Numbered from the stretch's first letter, positions 8,790 through 17,467 are shown. The stretch: 64,000 nt of DNA from Streptomyces sp. 35G-GA-8 (GCF_023534745.1 NZ_JAMHJQ010000004.1:323608-387607); one strand, 5' to 3'. Program-made: numbers and translations. Notes: generated from the letters alone by a model not told the origin.

Positions 8790-8801
8790 TACTGGCCAGT
8801 A
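8790..8801. promoter_or_regulatory. 12-bp perfect palindrome TACTGGCCAGTA
   Basis: A self-complementary 12-mer in the 156-base gap between the methyltransferase and rfbD genes, about 85 bases before the methyltransferase start. It is a candidate dimeric-regulator site; no regulator is encoded nearby. Confidence 0.35.
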
Positions 8802-8861
8802 ACACCCATTTGGCCGCGCGGGCAGACTGCGCCCGGCTCAGCCCCCGGACAAGACCTGGGC

Positions 8862-9743
8862 TCAGCCCCGCTCGGCCCGGACCAGCGCGGGGAACGCCTC
8901 GCCGAGCGCCGTGCGCCAGTCACGGATCGGTTCGATGCCCGCGGCCTTCCACCGGTCATGTCCCAGCACGCTGTACGCGGGCCGGGGGGCCGGCCGTACG
9001 AAGGCCTCACTGGTGGTCGGACGGACCCGCTCCGGATCCGCGCCGAGCAGCCGGAAGATCTCGCGGGTGAACCCGAACCAGGTCGTCTCGCCGCCGCTGG
9101 TGCCGTGGTAGACCCCGGCCGGGGCCGTCCCCGCGAGGGCCCCGAGGCCCAGCAGGACCAGCCGGTCCGCGAGGTCGCCGGTCCAGGTGGGCTGGCCGAG
9201 CTGGTCGTCCACCACGTCCAGGGTGTCCTTGATCCCCTCCAGCTTGATCATCGTCCGGACGAAGTTGCCGCCGCCCGCGCCGTACAGCCAGGCCGTACGG
9301 ACCACAAAACCGGTCTCAGGGACGGTGTCCAGGACCGCCCGCTCCCCCGCCAGCTTGGTCCGCCCATAGGCGCTGCGCGGGCCCGTGGGGTCGTCCTCGC
9401 CGTACGGTGCCCCGGCGTCTCCGGCGAAGACGTAGTCCGTGGAGACCTGGATCAGGACGGCGCCGGACGCCTCGCACGCCTCGGCGAGCACCCGGGGTCC
9501 CGTGCCGTTGACCGCGAGCGCCTCGGCCTCCTTGGTCTCCGCGTCGTCCACGGCCGTCCAGGCGGCGCAGTTGACCACGATGTCCGGCGTACGGGTCTCC
9601 AGGGCGGTGCGCACCGCGCCGGGGTCCGTGATGTCCAGGGCCTTACGGTCCAGGCCGGTCGCGTGCTGCCCGGCCCCGGCGAGCCGGGCCAGCAGATCCT
9701 GACCGAGCATGCCCCCGGCGCCGGTGACGAGCCAGCGGCTCAC
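8862..9743 (-). CDS. rfbD: dTDP-4-dehydrorhamnose reductase
   Basis: A 293-residue extended SDR enzyme, last step of dTDP-L-rhamnose synthesis, using NAD(P)H. It opens VSRWLVTGAGGMLGQDLLARL with the GxxGxxG nucleotide site. ISTDYVFAG-type sequence (QVSTDYVFAGD) and YGRTKLAGE (catalytic Tyr/Lys) are present. The frame runs upstream to 9797, inside rfbB, but the start is GTG 9743. This overlaps the rfbB stop by four bases (GTGA), which implies translational coupling. Confidence 0.95.
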   Translation of the reverse strand: MSRWLVTGAGGMLGQDLLARLAGAGQHATGLDRKALDITDPGAVRTALETRTPDIVVNCAAWTAVDDAETKEAEALAVNGTGPRVLAEACEASGAVLIQVSTDYVFAGDAGAPYGEDDPTGPRSAYGRTKLAGERAVLDTVPETGFVVRTAWLYGAGGGNFVRTMIKLEGIKDTLDVVDDQLGQPTWTGDLADRLVLLGLGALAGTAPAGVYHGTSGGETTWFGFTREIFRLLGADPERVRPTTSEAFVRPAPRPAYSVLGHDRWKAAGIEPIRDWRTALGEAFPALVRAERG

Positions 9744-10726
9744 AGCGCGGCACGCCCCTTCAGCGGCTCCCACCAGGCGCGGTTCTCGCGGTACCACTCC
9801 ACGGTCTCCGCGAGGCCCGCGGCGAAGTCCTTGCGCGGCTCGTACCCCAGCTCCGTACGGATCTTGGCGCAGTCCACGGAGTAGCGGCGGTCGTGGCCCT
9901 TGCGGTCGGTGACGTACTCGACGCTGGTGTCCCAGTCCGCTCCGCAGGCCTCCAGCAGGAGCCGGGTCAGCTCCTTGTTGGACAGCTCCGTGCCGCCGCC
10001 GATGTTGTAGACCTCACCGGCCCGGCCCTTCGTGCGGACCAGCTCGATGCCCTGCACATGGTCGTCGATGTGCAGCCAGTCGCGGATGTTGCCGCCGTCG
10101 CCGTACAGCGGGACCTTCTTGCCGTCCAGCAGGTTCGTGATGAAGAGCGGGATGACCTTCTCGGGGAAGTGGTGGTGCCCGTAGTTGTTGGAGCAGCGGG
10201 TCACCCGCACATCGAGGCCGTGCGTGCGGTGGTACGAGAGCGCGATCAGATCGCTGGACGCCTTCGCCGAGGAGTAGGGCGAGTTGGGCTCCAGCGGGTG
10301 GGTCTCCGGCCAGGAACCCTCGTCGATCGAGCCGTAGACCTCGTCGGTGGAGATATGCACGAAGGTCTTCACGCCGGCGCGGTGCGCGGCGTCGATCAGT
10401 GTGTGCGTGCCCACGACGTTCGTACGGACGAACTCCGCGCCGCCGTCGATGGAGCGGTCCACGTGCGACTCGGCGGCGAAGTGCACCACCTGGTCGTGCT
10501 CGGCCATCAGCTTGGCGACCAGCTCGGGGTCGCAGATGTCGCCCTGGACGAAGCGGAACCCGGGGTGGTCACGGACCTCGTCCAGGTTGGCCGGGTTGCC
10601 CGCGTAGGTGAGCTTGTCGAGCACGGTCAGCTCGACATCGCCGGGGCCCTGGGGGCCCAGGACCGTACGGACGTAGTGCGAGCCGATGAAACCGGCACCG
10701 CCGGTCACCAGAATCCTGTCGGTCAT
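9740..10726 (-). CDS. rfbB: dTDP-glucose 4,6-dehydratase
   Basis: A 328-residue extended SDR, second step of dTDP-L-rhamnose synthesis, converting dTDP-glucose to the 4-keto-6-deoxy sugar. It has the NAD site ILVTGGAGFIGSHYVR, HFAAESHVDRSI, the active-site STDEVYGSI (Asp/Glu that assist dehydration) and the catalytic YSSAKASSD. Further conserved stretches are RCSNNYGHHHFPEKVIPLF and IRDWLHIDDH. The ATG overlaps the rfbA stop by four bases (ATGA), so the three genes rfbA-rfbB-rfbD form one tightly coupled operon. Confidence 0.97.
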   Translation of the reverse strand: MTDRILVTGGAGFIGSHYVRTVLGPQGPGDVELTVLDKLTYAGNPANLDEVRDHPGFRFVQGDICDPELVAKLMAEHDQVVHFAAESHVDRSIDGGAEFVRTNVVGTHTLIDAAHRAGVKTFVHISTDEVYGSIDEGSWPETHPLEPNSPYSSAKASSDLIALSYHRTHGLDVRVTRCSNNYGHHHFPEKVIPLFITNLLDGKKVPLYGDGGNIRDWLHIDDHVQGIELVRTKGRAGEVYNIGGGTELSNKELTRLLLEACGADWDTSVEYVTDRKGHDRRYSVDCAKIRTELGYEPRKDFAAGLAETVEWYRENRAWWEPLKGRAAL

Positions 10727-11790
10727 GAGGAGATCTGCACCTTGCTGTGGTCACCGAGGACGAGTCGGTGGGCGGACGGGTTACGGGGCGCGGGGGTGAT
10801 CTCGACATCGCGGCCGATCAGCGATGCCTCCACCCGGCGCACGCCGGTGAGCGAGGAGCCCCGCAGAACGATGGAGTACTCGATCTCGCTGTCCTCGATC
10901 CTGCACCCCTCGGAGACCGACGTGAAGGGACCGATGTAGGCGTCGCTGATCACCGTGTCCTCGCCGATGATCGCGGGACCGACGATCCGGCTGCCGGTGA
11001 CCCGAGCGCCCTTCTCGATCCTGACCCGCCCTATGATCTCCGTCGCCTCGTCGACGCTGCCGTCACGGCACGGCTCGACGGTCTCCAGCACCGAGCGGTT
11101 GACCTCCAGCATGTCGGCGACATTGCCGGTGTCCTTCCAGTAACCGGAGATGGTCGTGGAGCGGACGTCGCGCTGCTGGTCGATCAGCCACTGGATGGCG
11201 TGGGTGATCTCCAACTCACCGCGCCAGGAGGGCTCGATCGAGCGCACGGCCTCATGGATGGCCGGGGTGAAGAGATAGACGCCGACGAGCGCGAGATCGC
11301 TCTTGGGCTCCTTGGGCTTCTCCTCCAGGGCCACCACCCTGCCCGCGCCGTCGAGTTCGGCGACGCCGAAGGAGGTGGGGTTGGGGACCTTCGTGAGCAG
11401 GATCTGCGCCTCGGGGCGGTCCTCGCGGAAGCCGTCGACCAGGCCCGTGATGCCACCGACGATGAAGTTGTCACCGAGGTACATCACGAAGTCGTCCTCG
11501 CCCAGGAACTCACGCGCGATGAGAACGGCGTGCGCCAGTCCGAGGGGGGCGTCCTGCTTGAGGTAGGTGACCTTTATGCCGAACTGCGAGCCGTCGCCGA
11601 CCGCCTCGCGGATCTCCTCCGCGGTGTCCCCGACGATCACGCCGACCTCGGTGATCCCCGCCTCCGCGATGGCCTCAAGACCGTAGAAGAGCACGGGCTT
11701 GTTCGCCACGGGGACGAGCTGTTTCGCGGAGGTATGCGTGATGGGGCGCAGACGGGTACCCGCCCCGCCGGACAGTACGAGAGCCTTCAC
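10723..11790 (-). CDS. rfbA: Glucose-1-phosphate thymidylyltransferase, long form
   Basis: A 355-residue enzyme that makes dTDP-glucose from glucose-1-phosphate and dTTP, the entry to the rhamnose pathway. The nucleotidyltransferase signature MKALVLSGGAGTRLRPITHT and the metal-site region DDFVMYLGDNFI are clear. Beyond about residue 240 there is a hexapeptide-like region (IGRVRIEKGARVTGSRIVGP and following). This makes it the longer type found with actinobacterial deoxysugar clusters, rather than the roughly 290-residue RmlA of enterobacteria. First gene of the rfbA-rfbB-rfbD operon; its promoter should lie in 11791-12052. Confidence 0.95.
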   Translation of the reverse strand: MKALVLSGGAGTRLRPITHTSAKQLVPVANKPVLFYGLEAIAEAGITEVGVIVGDTAEEIREAVGDGSQFGIKVTYLKQDAPLGLAHAVLIAREFLGEDDFVMYLGDNFIVGGITGLVDGFREDRPEAQILLTKVPNPTSFGVAELDGAGRVVALEEKPKEPKSDLALVGVYLFTPAIHEAVRSIEPSWRGELEITHAIQWLIDQQRDVRSTTISGYWKDTGNVADMLEVNRSVLETVEPCRDGSVDEATEIIGRVRIEKGARVTGSRIVGPAIIGEDTVISDAYIGPFTSVSEGCRIEDSEIEYSIVLRGSSLTGVRRVEASLIGRDVEITPAPRNPSAHRLVLGDHSKVQISS

Positions 11791-12052
11791 TATCCCTATC
11801 CCTGCTGAGATTCCGATGCTGTCCGGGCGTCGCCCGACAGTCCGATTTTACCTACGATTTCCTGTGCGGCCCGCCGCTGGTCATCTCAGGAGAGTGAACC
11901 GGTGCAAAAGGGGTGCGCGAAAGGGCGCTCAGGCGTGCGCGGAGGTGCAATCAAGAGCCCCGCGCGGGCAGACGCGCGGGCGGACTCACCGGCCCTCATC
12001 GCCGTATCGCTCGGAGCCGCCCCCGGCTCATCACCCCGCACCGTCCAACCCC

Positions 12053-13312
12053 TCACGGCCTGGGCCCGGTTGGCAGCGAACCGTGCGGCCTCGGCACGGC
12101 CAGGTCCCGTATCCGGGTACGCACCCTGCGCGCCACCCTGCGTGCCAGCGATTTGCGCCGGCGTAAGACCTTGGGCGCCTCGATGCGCCGCAGCCCCGGC
12201 TTGCCGAGCCAGTCCGGCACGGTCACCTCGTACGACGCGTCCGTCAGGCCGCTCCTCTTGTCACCGAAGTGCGGGAAGACGAGGTACGGGGTACGGGCGC
12301 GGCCCCGGTGGACGACCTCGGGTACGGTCCCGGCCTTGACGAAGGCCAGCATGTCCGCCAGCAGATCGAGCCGGCCCAGCGCGACGCACTCCAGCCGCAG
12401 CCGTTCGGAGACCTTGATGCGCGCGGCCACGCCCGGGGTCCAGTACCGCTCCATCAGCGGCGCGGCCAGCTCCAGCTTGTGCTCCCGGATCTCCTCGGGC
12501 TGCTTGAGCATCCCGTGGCCGAACTGCTGGATCAGTCCGACCGTGAAGGGTCTGACCATCAGCCGGTCGCGTTTCCGGCCGGCCGGCACCAGCGAGGTGA
12601 TGAGCGCCATCAGAGCGCCCGTGGCCTCGAAACGGAGCGCGTGGCCGCCGCTCTTGGTCACATGCTTGCCGTCGTCGCGGCCGACCAGGTAGTAGCAGGT
12701 GTAGTCGGCGATCACCGAGACACCGTTGCCCCGGATATACGCCTCCATCGTGAACAGGGCGTCCTCACCGGTCTTCAGCGTCTCGTCGAAACGCAGCCCC
12801 AGCCGCTCCAGCAGATCGCGGCGGAAGAGCTTCTGCGCGCTCAGCGTGTAGATGACCTGTGAGCGGTAGATGTCGACGCGCTCCGCCGTACGGTTCCACA
12901 TCGAGCCGGGAGCGCCGCGGTTGACACCCTCGACCTTGCCGAGCACCACGTCGGTGCCGGCGCGGTCGGCCATGGCGACCATGCGCTCCAGCGATTCTTC
13001 GCCGAAGTAGTCGTCGGCGTCGAGGAAGAAGACATAGCGGCCGCGCGCCATGCCGAGTCCGACGTTGCGCGGCCCGCTGGGACCGCCCGAGTTGGGCTGG
13101 CGCACCACTCTGGTCGGGATGGCCGTCCGCGCGGCGAACGCCTCCAGGTATTCACCCGTGCCGTCGGTCGAGCCGTCGTCGATCGCGACGATTTCGATGC
13201 GGTCGGGCCCCAGCGTCTGGGCCTCGACGGATTCCAAACAGCGGATCAGATAGGGCATCGCTTCATATGCCCCGACGATCACACTGACGTCAGGAAGAGT
13301 CAAAGTGTTCAT
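12053..13312 (-). CDS. GT2 glycosyltransferase, TarS/TarP-like
   Basis: A 419-residue protein. The family-2 domain starts VSVIVGAYEAMPYLIRCLES, has the nucleotide motif VAIDDGSTDGTG, and the metal motif FFLDADDYFGEESLERM. Its central part parallels the glycosyltransferase at 5153-7180 (SGGPSGPRNVGL, DVVLGKVEGVNRG, SAQKLFRRDLLE, YTCYYLVGRDDGKH), so the two are diverged paralogues. The C-terminus is short and ends in a strongly basic tail (RRRKSLARRVARRVRTRIRD) suited to membrane contact. By context it glycosylates the teichoic-acid-like polymer or its linkage unit; rhamnose is an obvious candidate donor sugar. Confidence 0.82.
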   Translation of the reverse strand: MNTLTLPDVSVIVGAYEAMPYLIRCLESVEAQTLGPDRIEIVAIDDGSTDGTGEYLEAFAARTAIPTRVVRQPNSGGPSGPRNVGLGMARGRYVFFLDADDYFGEESLERMVAMADRAGTDVVLGKVEGVNRGAPGSMWNRTAERVDIYRSQVIYTLSAQKLFRRDLLERLGLRFDETLKTGEDALFTMEAYIRGNGVSVIADYTCYYLVGRDDGKHVTKSGGHALRFEATGALMALITSLVPAGRKRDRLMVRPFTVGLIQQFGHGMLKQPEEIREHKLELAAPLMERYWTPGVAARIKVSERLRLECVALGRLDLLADMLAFVKAGTVPEVVHRGRARTPYLVFPHFGDKRSGLTDASYEVTVPDWLGKPGLRRIEAPKVLRRRKSLARRVARRVRTRIRDLAVPRPHGSLPTGPRP

Positions 13313-13436
13313 CGCAATTCAAGACAAGCGCCATCGAATGTTGGTTGTCTCACTTCGATCGCCTGTGGCCGTGATGCCCGTCACATCCGTATTCCGGCCG
13401 GGCGGAGTGGCGGCGGAACGCGGCGGGCATGACGAA

Positions 13437-13472
13437 GGCCCGGCAGCGCGCCCGTAGGCGCCCTGCCGGGCC
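13437..13472. terminator. GC-rich hairpin, probable terminator
   Basis: A perfect 10-bp stem (13437-13446 with 13463-13472) with a partly self-pairing loop, between the polymerase gene stop and the glycosyltransferase start. It probably ends transcripts coming leftwards from the polymerase gene. Confidence 0.6.
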
Positions 13473-13487
13473 CGAGAACCGCTGACC

Positions 13488-13725
13488 CTAGGGCCTGTCT
13501 GACAAATAACGCCGTCCGCCCGGAGGGCGGGGCTCGCGGCGTCTGGTGCACTACGTTCGCTGCGCTCTCTCCGTCTCGGCGCCCTGACTCCTCCTTCGGA
13601 TGCCGAGCGCGATCGCAAGGCGGAGGGTCGTTCTCGTAGCGGAGCTACTTGGACGAGCCCGACAACGCGGCGAGCGCGCGTGCCAGGCGTCGCGAGCCAG
13701 GCGGGATTTGTCAGACAGGGCCTAG
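13488..13725. mobile_element. 238-bp MITE-like element with 20-bp terminal inverted repeats
   Basis: The left end CTAGGGCCTGTCTGACAAAT (13488-13507) and the right end (13706-13725) are inverted repeats with one mismatch in 20. Both outer ends are CTAG, which may include a target duplication. Sub-terminal sequence is also partly inverted: CTCGCG followed by CTGG appears on the left, and its complement near 13680-13700. No transposase frame is present. The right end supplies the last bases and TAG stop of the polymerase gene. I recall similar GGCCTGTCTGACAAAT ends on small repeats in other Streptomyces, but I cannot name the parent insertion sequence. Confidence 0.7.
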
Positions 13726-15827
13726 CCCCCCACGGGCGAGTCCTCCGCCCGGGGCTCGGCCGGCGCCGAGTCGTCCGGCGCGGGCGCCTCCTCCGGCTCC
13801 GTGAGCCGCTGCTCGACACCCACGTTGCGGGCCAGCGACTTCGCCGCCAGGGCCTGCGCCGCCGCGTCGAACCGCTCGATGGAGGTCGGCTCGTCAGGAC
13901 CGAGCAGATAGCGCTTCAGCTCACCACGGGCTTCGGCCAGCGGGTCGGCGGACGGCTCCGCGACCGCGGTGAGCAGCTGGTCCAGCTCCTTCGCGCTGTT
14001 GGAGAGGATCACGGCGGCCCGCACGGCGGTGTTCTGCCGCTTGAACTCCTCCGCGCCCAGCTCCGCGGAGTCGGTGACCGCGTACGGCTTGCCGCTCGCG
14101 ATGAAGTCCGACACGACGCTGGAGATGTCGGAGACCATGGCGTCCGACTCGTTGAAGCAGTCGTACAGGGCCGGCTCCGAGCCATCGATGACCCGGTGCT
14201 CCCACCAGCCGAAGGAACGCCAGTACGCGCCGTTCCACTCGCGCCTCAGCCGCGTCAGCTCCGCCTGCCTGGCCGGGTCGGCCTTGGAGTCGCGCGACTC
14301 CTCCGCCTCGTCCCTGCTCGCGTCGGCCCCGCCGGACAGCTCGGTCAGCCGCGCGCCGATCCTGGCCAGCTCGGTCCGCGCCGCGCTCTGCTCGTCGCGG
14401 AGCCCCGCCGCGTCCTTCGCCCAGCGGGCGTCGGTGGCGCGCTCGGTGGCGGCCTTCTCCACGAGCGCGATGATCCGCTCGTGGACCGCCTTCGCCTTGG
14501 CGCTGCGCGTACCGGTGAAGGGGTGCGGCTTGTAGAGCACCCGGACGGGGCGTTCGGCCTTCAGCAGCCGCTTGACGATGTTCTCGCCTGCCAGCAGGAG
14601 CGAGGTGTTGCCCGGGCTGTCGTCCCAGCCCTCCCATGTGGGCGCGTAGAGCACCGTCGGGATGGGGTTCTTCGTCGAGCCGTTCGCCGGCTCGATCGGG
14701 GCCAGCTGCGGGCGGCCCACCTCGACGATGTCCTCGTCCCGTACCCCGACATCGGCGAGCGCGTACCGGTCACGTCCGGCCCGGCCCGCGGTCCACACCT
14801 CGTCGTAGGCCTTGCTGTACGGGTTGACGCTGGCCAGCTTGTCGCTGTCGCCGTGCCCGATGAAGACATGCTTCATGGTCGGGACGCGCAGCATATGGAT
14901 GTTCTTGCCGACGTTGGCCGCGTAGAGCGCGACCCGGACCGTCGAGAGATCCAGATTCATCAGATGCACGCCACCGGGGACGCAGAGCACCGGCACGGCC
15001 GTCGGGCCCAGCTGCTGCGCGATGACGCGCTCGCGCAGGACGATCAGCGGTCGCCCTTCGAGCTGTCCCATCGTCTCCAGCCACATGTTGACCTGGTACG
15101 CGGACTCCTTGGAGCCGGAGAAGTACAGCATCACGGTCGGCCGGTAGTCGGCCAGCCAGCCGTCCACCGCCGTCAGCACCTTCTCGGCGTTGGGCACGAG
15201 CCGGCTCGGCCGCAGATACGGCAGCAGCGCGACGATGAAGCCGACGGCGAGCAGCACGCTGAGGCCGAGCCCGGCGTAGCCGTAGAGGTTGTCGCGGGTC
15301 TGGAGCGTGACGATCACGCCGACCATGGCGAAGACATCCAGGTGGAGCATCTTCTCGGCGGAACGGCTGAGCAGCCAGGGCGGCGGGGCGTCCGGGATCC
15401 GGATGGCACCGAGATCGATATTGCGGGTGACCACGGGCAGTCTGCGGCGCAGTCGGAGCAGGGTGACGATCGCGCCGTGCGGCGCCTGGAGCCCGTAGAA
15501 CACCAGCACGGCGACGACGGTCACATAGAAGATCCGGTCCTCACCGAGGCCGCACCGCGCGACCAGGAGCACCAGCAGCATCTGCCGGATCAGGAAGCGG
15601 ATCGACAGACCGGCCCGCACCTTGGCGAGCCGGTTCACCAGATAGCTGCCGCGCTGGTGCAGGAAAGTGTCCGCGAGATAGCTCACCGCCGCGGCCGCGG
15701 CGAAGAACCAGACATTGGGAATTATCGCGGCGAGCATGACGCACGGGAAACTCAGACCCAGAAGAAGTGCGGCTGCCAGCTCTGATCCGCTGCCCACCCG
15801 GGCCAGGCGAATGGCTGTCGAAATCAC
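13722..15827 (-). CDS. TagF/TarL-like polyol-phosphate polymerase with N-terminal membrane domain
   Basis: A 701-residue protein. Residues 1 to about 215 hold several membrane helices (for example SELAAALLLGLSFPCVMLAA and IFYVTVVAVLVFYGL). The rest is a CDP-glycerol/CDP-ribitol phosphotransferase domain: ADYRPTVMLYFSGSKESAYQ, the catalytic FIGHGDSDK at about residue 322, VLYAPTWEGW, YKPHPFTG and AMVSDISSVVSDFIASGKPY. An alpha-helical, charged insert (about residues 430-520) interrupts the catalytic halves. Such enzymes polymerise glycerol- or ribitol-phosphate at the inner membrane face. The adjacent CDP-ribitol synthase-like gene suggests ribitol. The C-terminal tail is acidic and proline-rich and ends inside the MITE-like element. 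The initiator is at 15827. Confidence 0.85.
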   Translation of the reverse strand: MISTAIRLARVGSGSELAAALLLGLSFPCVMLAAIIPNVWFFAAAAAVSYLADTFLHQRGSYLVNRLAKVRAGLSIRFLIRQMLLVLLVARCGLGEDRIFYVTVVAVLVFYGLQAPHGAIVTLLRLRRRLPVVTRNIDLGAIRIPDAPPPWLLSRSAEKMLHLDVFAMVGVIVTLQTRDNLYGYAGLGLSVLLAVGFIVALLPYLRPSRLVPNAEKVLTAVDGWLADYRPTVMLYFSGSKESAYQVNMWLETMGQLEGRPLIVLRERVIAQQLGPTAVPVLCVPGGVHLMNLDLSTVRVALYAANVGKNIHMLRVPTMKHVFIGHGDSDKLASVNPYSKAYDEVWTAGRAGRDRYALADVGVRDEDIVEVGRPQLAPIEPANGSTKNPIPTVLYAPTWEGWDDSPGNTSLLLAGENIVKRLLKAERPVRVLYKPHPFTGTRSAKAKAVHERIIALVEKAATERATDARWAKDAAGLRDEQSAARTELARIGARLTELSGGADASRDEAEESRDSKADPARQAELTRLRREWNGAYWRSFGWWEHRVIDGSEPALYDCFNESDAMVSDISSVVSDFIASGKPYAVTDSAELGAEEFKRQNTAVRAAVILSNSAKELDQLLTAVAEPSADPLAEARGELKRYLLGPDEPTSIERFDAAAQALAAKSLARNVGVEQRLTEPEEAPAPDDSAPAEPRAEDSPVGG

Positions 15828-15961
15828 GGAATACTTGCTCCAGACCGTGGAGGCTATAGGACCTTGCGACGAAAATGTGAAGAGAAAACTTCACGAACTC
15901 GGGCCTCCGTGATTCGCGCGTCGGCGACCACAGAGGCCCGTGCAAAGATTGTCAAGAATTA

Positions 15962-17467
15962 TTACACATCTTCCTGACGGTCCAGGACGGCCGCCAGAGC
16001 CTGCTCGAAGTCCGACGCCTCGGAGGCACTGCGGGTCGGGTCCTGCTGCCGTACGTCGATGACATGGCCGGTCAGCTCGGAGAGCAGCACATCGAGGGAA
16101 GTCCTGGCGACCGCTTCGGAGGAGAGCAGCGAGCCCTCCGGCTCCTGGCCGAATGCCTTGGTGCGCATGGGAGTCGCGGTGCGCTCCGGATTGACGCAAT
16201 TCACTCGGATTCCCTCACCGGCCCATTCATCGGAGAGCGCCTGGGTCAGATTCACCATGGCCGCCTTCGTGGACGAGTAAAGGCTGTACTCCGCGCGCCC
16301 CCGGGTGTAGCTGCTCGATGTGTAGAGCAGCAGCTGCCCCTTGGTCTCCACCAGGTACTTGTACGAGGCGCGGGCGATCTGCACCGGCGCCAGGTAGTTG
16401 ACGTTCAGCGCTTCCTGGATGGTGGTGTTGTCCGTCTCGGCCAGCTTGCCGATGCGCAGCACGCCCGCGGTGTTGATCACATAGTCGATCCGGCCCGTCT
16501 CGGCATAGGCGCGCGACAGCGCGTCGTCGACATGCTCGGGGTTCTCGACATGCGTACCGGTGGTGGAGCGGCCCAGCGCGTACACCGTGGCGCCGAAGGA
16601 CTCGGCGAGCTGCGCGATGTCCGCGCCGATGCCGTACGAACCGCCGAAGACGACAAGCGTCTTGCCGGCCAGCAGCTCACGGTAGGAGTCGTCGGAGGAC
16701 TGCTGCGGAGCGGCGGCGGAGGCCAGCTGGAAGAGCTTGTCGGCGATGAACACATCGACCGGCTGCGTGACCTTCATGTTGTACTCGTCGCCCGCGACGA
16801 CATAGATCGGCACGTCCGGCAGATACCTCAGCACCACCGAACAGTCGTCGGTGGCCTGGAAGTTGGGGTCGCCCGCGGCGATCTCGTACGCCTTGCGGAT
16901 GGTGGAGAGCTTGAACGCCTGCGGGGTCTGGCCGCGCCGCAGCCGCGACCGGTCGGGGACGTCCGTGATGAACTCGCCGTCGCCGCCGTGCGTACGGGTC
17001 ACGATGATCGTGTCCGCGGACGGGATGGCGACGTCCACGGCCTGGTAGCGCTCCAGCGCGTCCACGCAGTCCTTGATCACGCGGTGCGACAGCAGCGGGC
17101 GCACGGCGTCGTGGAACAGTACGTTGCGGTCCTCGCCCTCGGCCAGGCCCTCGCCCAGCGCGGCGATGGCGCGCTCGGTGGTCTCGTTCCGTGTCGCGCC
17201 GCCCTCGATGATCCGGGTGACCTTGGCCAGTCCGGCCTTCGCGACGATCTTCTCCACGTCGGCCACATAGCCCGGCGCCATCAGCACGATCACATCGTCG
17301 ATCGAGTCACTCCGCTCGAAGATCGACAGCGTGTGCTCGATGACCGCCTTCCCCGCGATCTTCAGCAGCTGCTTCGGGATCGACAGGCCCACACGCTGAC
17401 CGGTTCCGCCCGCCAGGACGACAGCGGTGGTGCGGGACTTCGTGGGCGACGCGGATGTTGCAGACAC
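15962..17467 (-). CDS. Bifunctional cytidylyltransferase / SDR, Bcs1-like CDP-ribitol synthase
   Basis: A 501-residue fusion. Residues about 14-240 are an IspD/TarI-type cytidylyltransferase (VVLAGGTGQRVGLSIPKQLL, EGGATRNETTERA, FHDAVRPLLS). Residues about 268-460 are a short-chain dehydrogenase (LVVFGGSYGIGADIAQ, YVINTAGVL and the catalytic YSLYSSTKAA). This order matches Haemophilus influenzae Bcs1, which reduces ribulose-5-phosphate and forms CDP-ribitol. I infer the same product here; the domains themselves do not prove the substrate. The start is GTG 17467, with AAGGTAGG upstream. It lies directly upstream of the polymerase gene on the same strand, which would use its product. Isoprenoid IspD is less likely because of the fused SDR. 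Confidence 0.88.
   Translation of the reverse strand: MSATSASPTKSRTTAVVLAGGTGQRVGLSIPKQLLKIAGKAVIEHTLSIFERSDSIDDVIVLMAPGYVADVEKIVAKAGLAKVTRIIEGGATRNETTERAIAALGEGLAEGEDRNVLFHDAVRPLLSHRVIKDCVDALERYQAVDVAIPSADTIIVTRTHGGDGEFITDVPDRSRLRRGQTPQAFKLSTIRKAYEIAAGDPNFQATDDCSVVLRYLPDVPIYVVAGDEYNMKVTQPVDVFIADKLFQLASAAAPQQSSDDSYRELLAGKTLVVFGGSYGIGADIAQLAESFGATVYALGRSTTGTHVENPEHVDDALSRAYAETGRIDYVINTAGVLRIGKLAETDNTTIQEALNVNYLAPVQIARASYKYLVETKGQLLLYTSSSYTRGRAEYSLYSSTKAAMVNLTQALSDEWAGEGIRVNCVNPERTATPMRTKAFGQEPEGSLLSSEAVARTSLDVLLSELTGHVIDVRQQDPTRSASEASDFEQALAAVLDRQEDV

Noticed and set aside
8862-11790. The rhamnose genes as part of an antibiotic or glycosylated natural-product cluster
   Set aside because: No polyketide, peptide or terpene synthase, resistance or export gene is present. 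All neighbours are wall-polymer enzymes or core genes.
13319-13819. A 166-codon minus-strand frame spanning the MITE-like element
   Set aside because: It is low-complexity Arg/Ser/Pro, runs across the terminal repeats and overlaps the polymerase gene out of frame. It is not a transposase remnant that I can recognise.
15962-17467. Assignment of the cytidylyltransferase as isoprenoid IspD
   Set aside because: The fused SDR domain and the adjacent polyol-phosphate polymerase fit a Bcs1-like CDP-ribitol synthase better. IspD is normally single-domain or fused to IspF.
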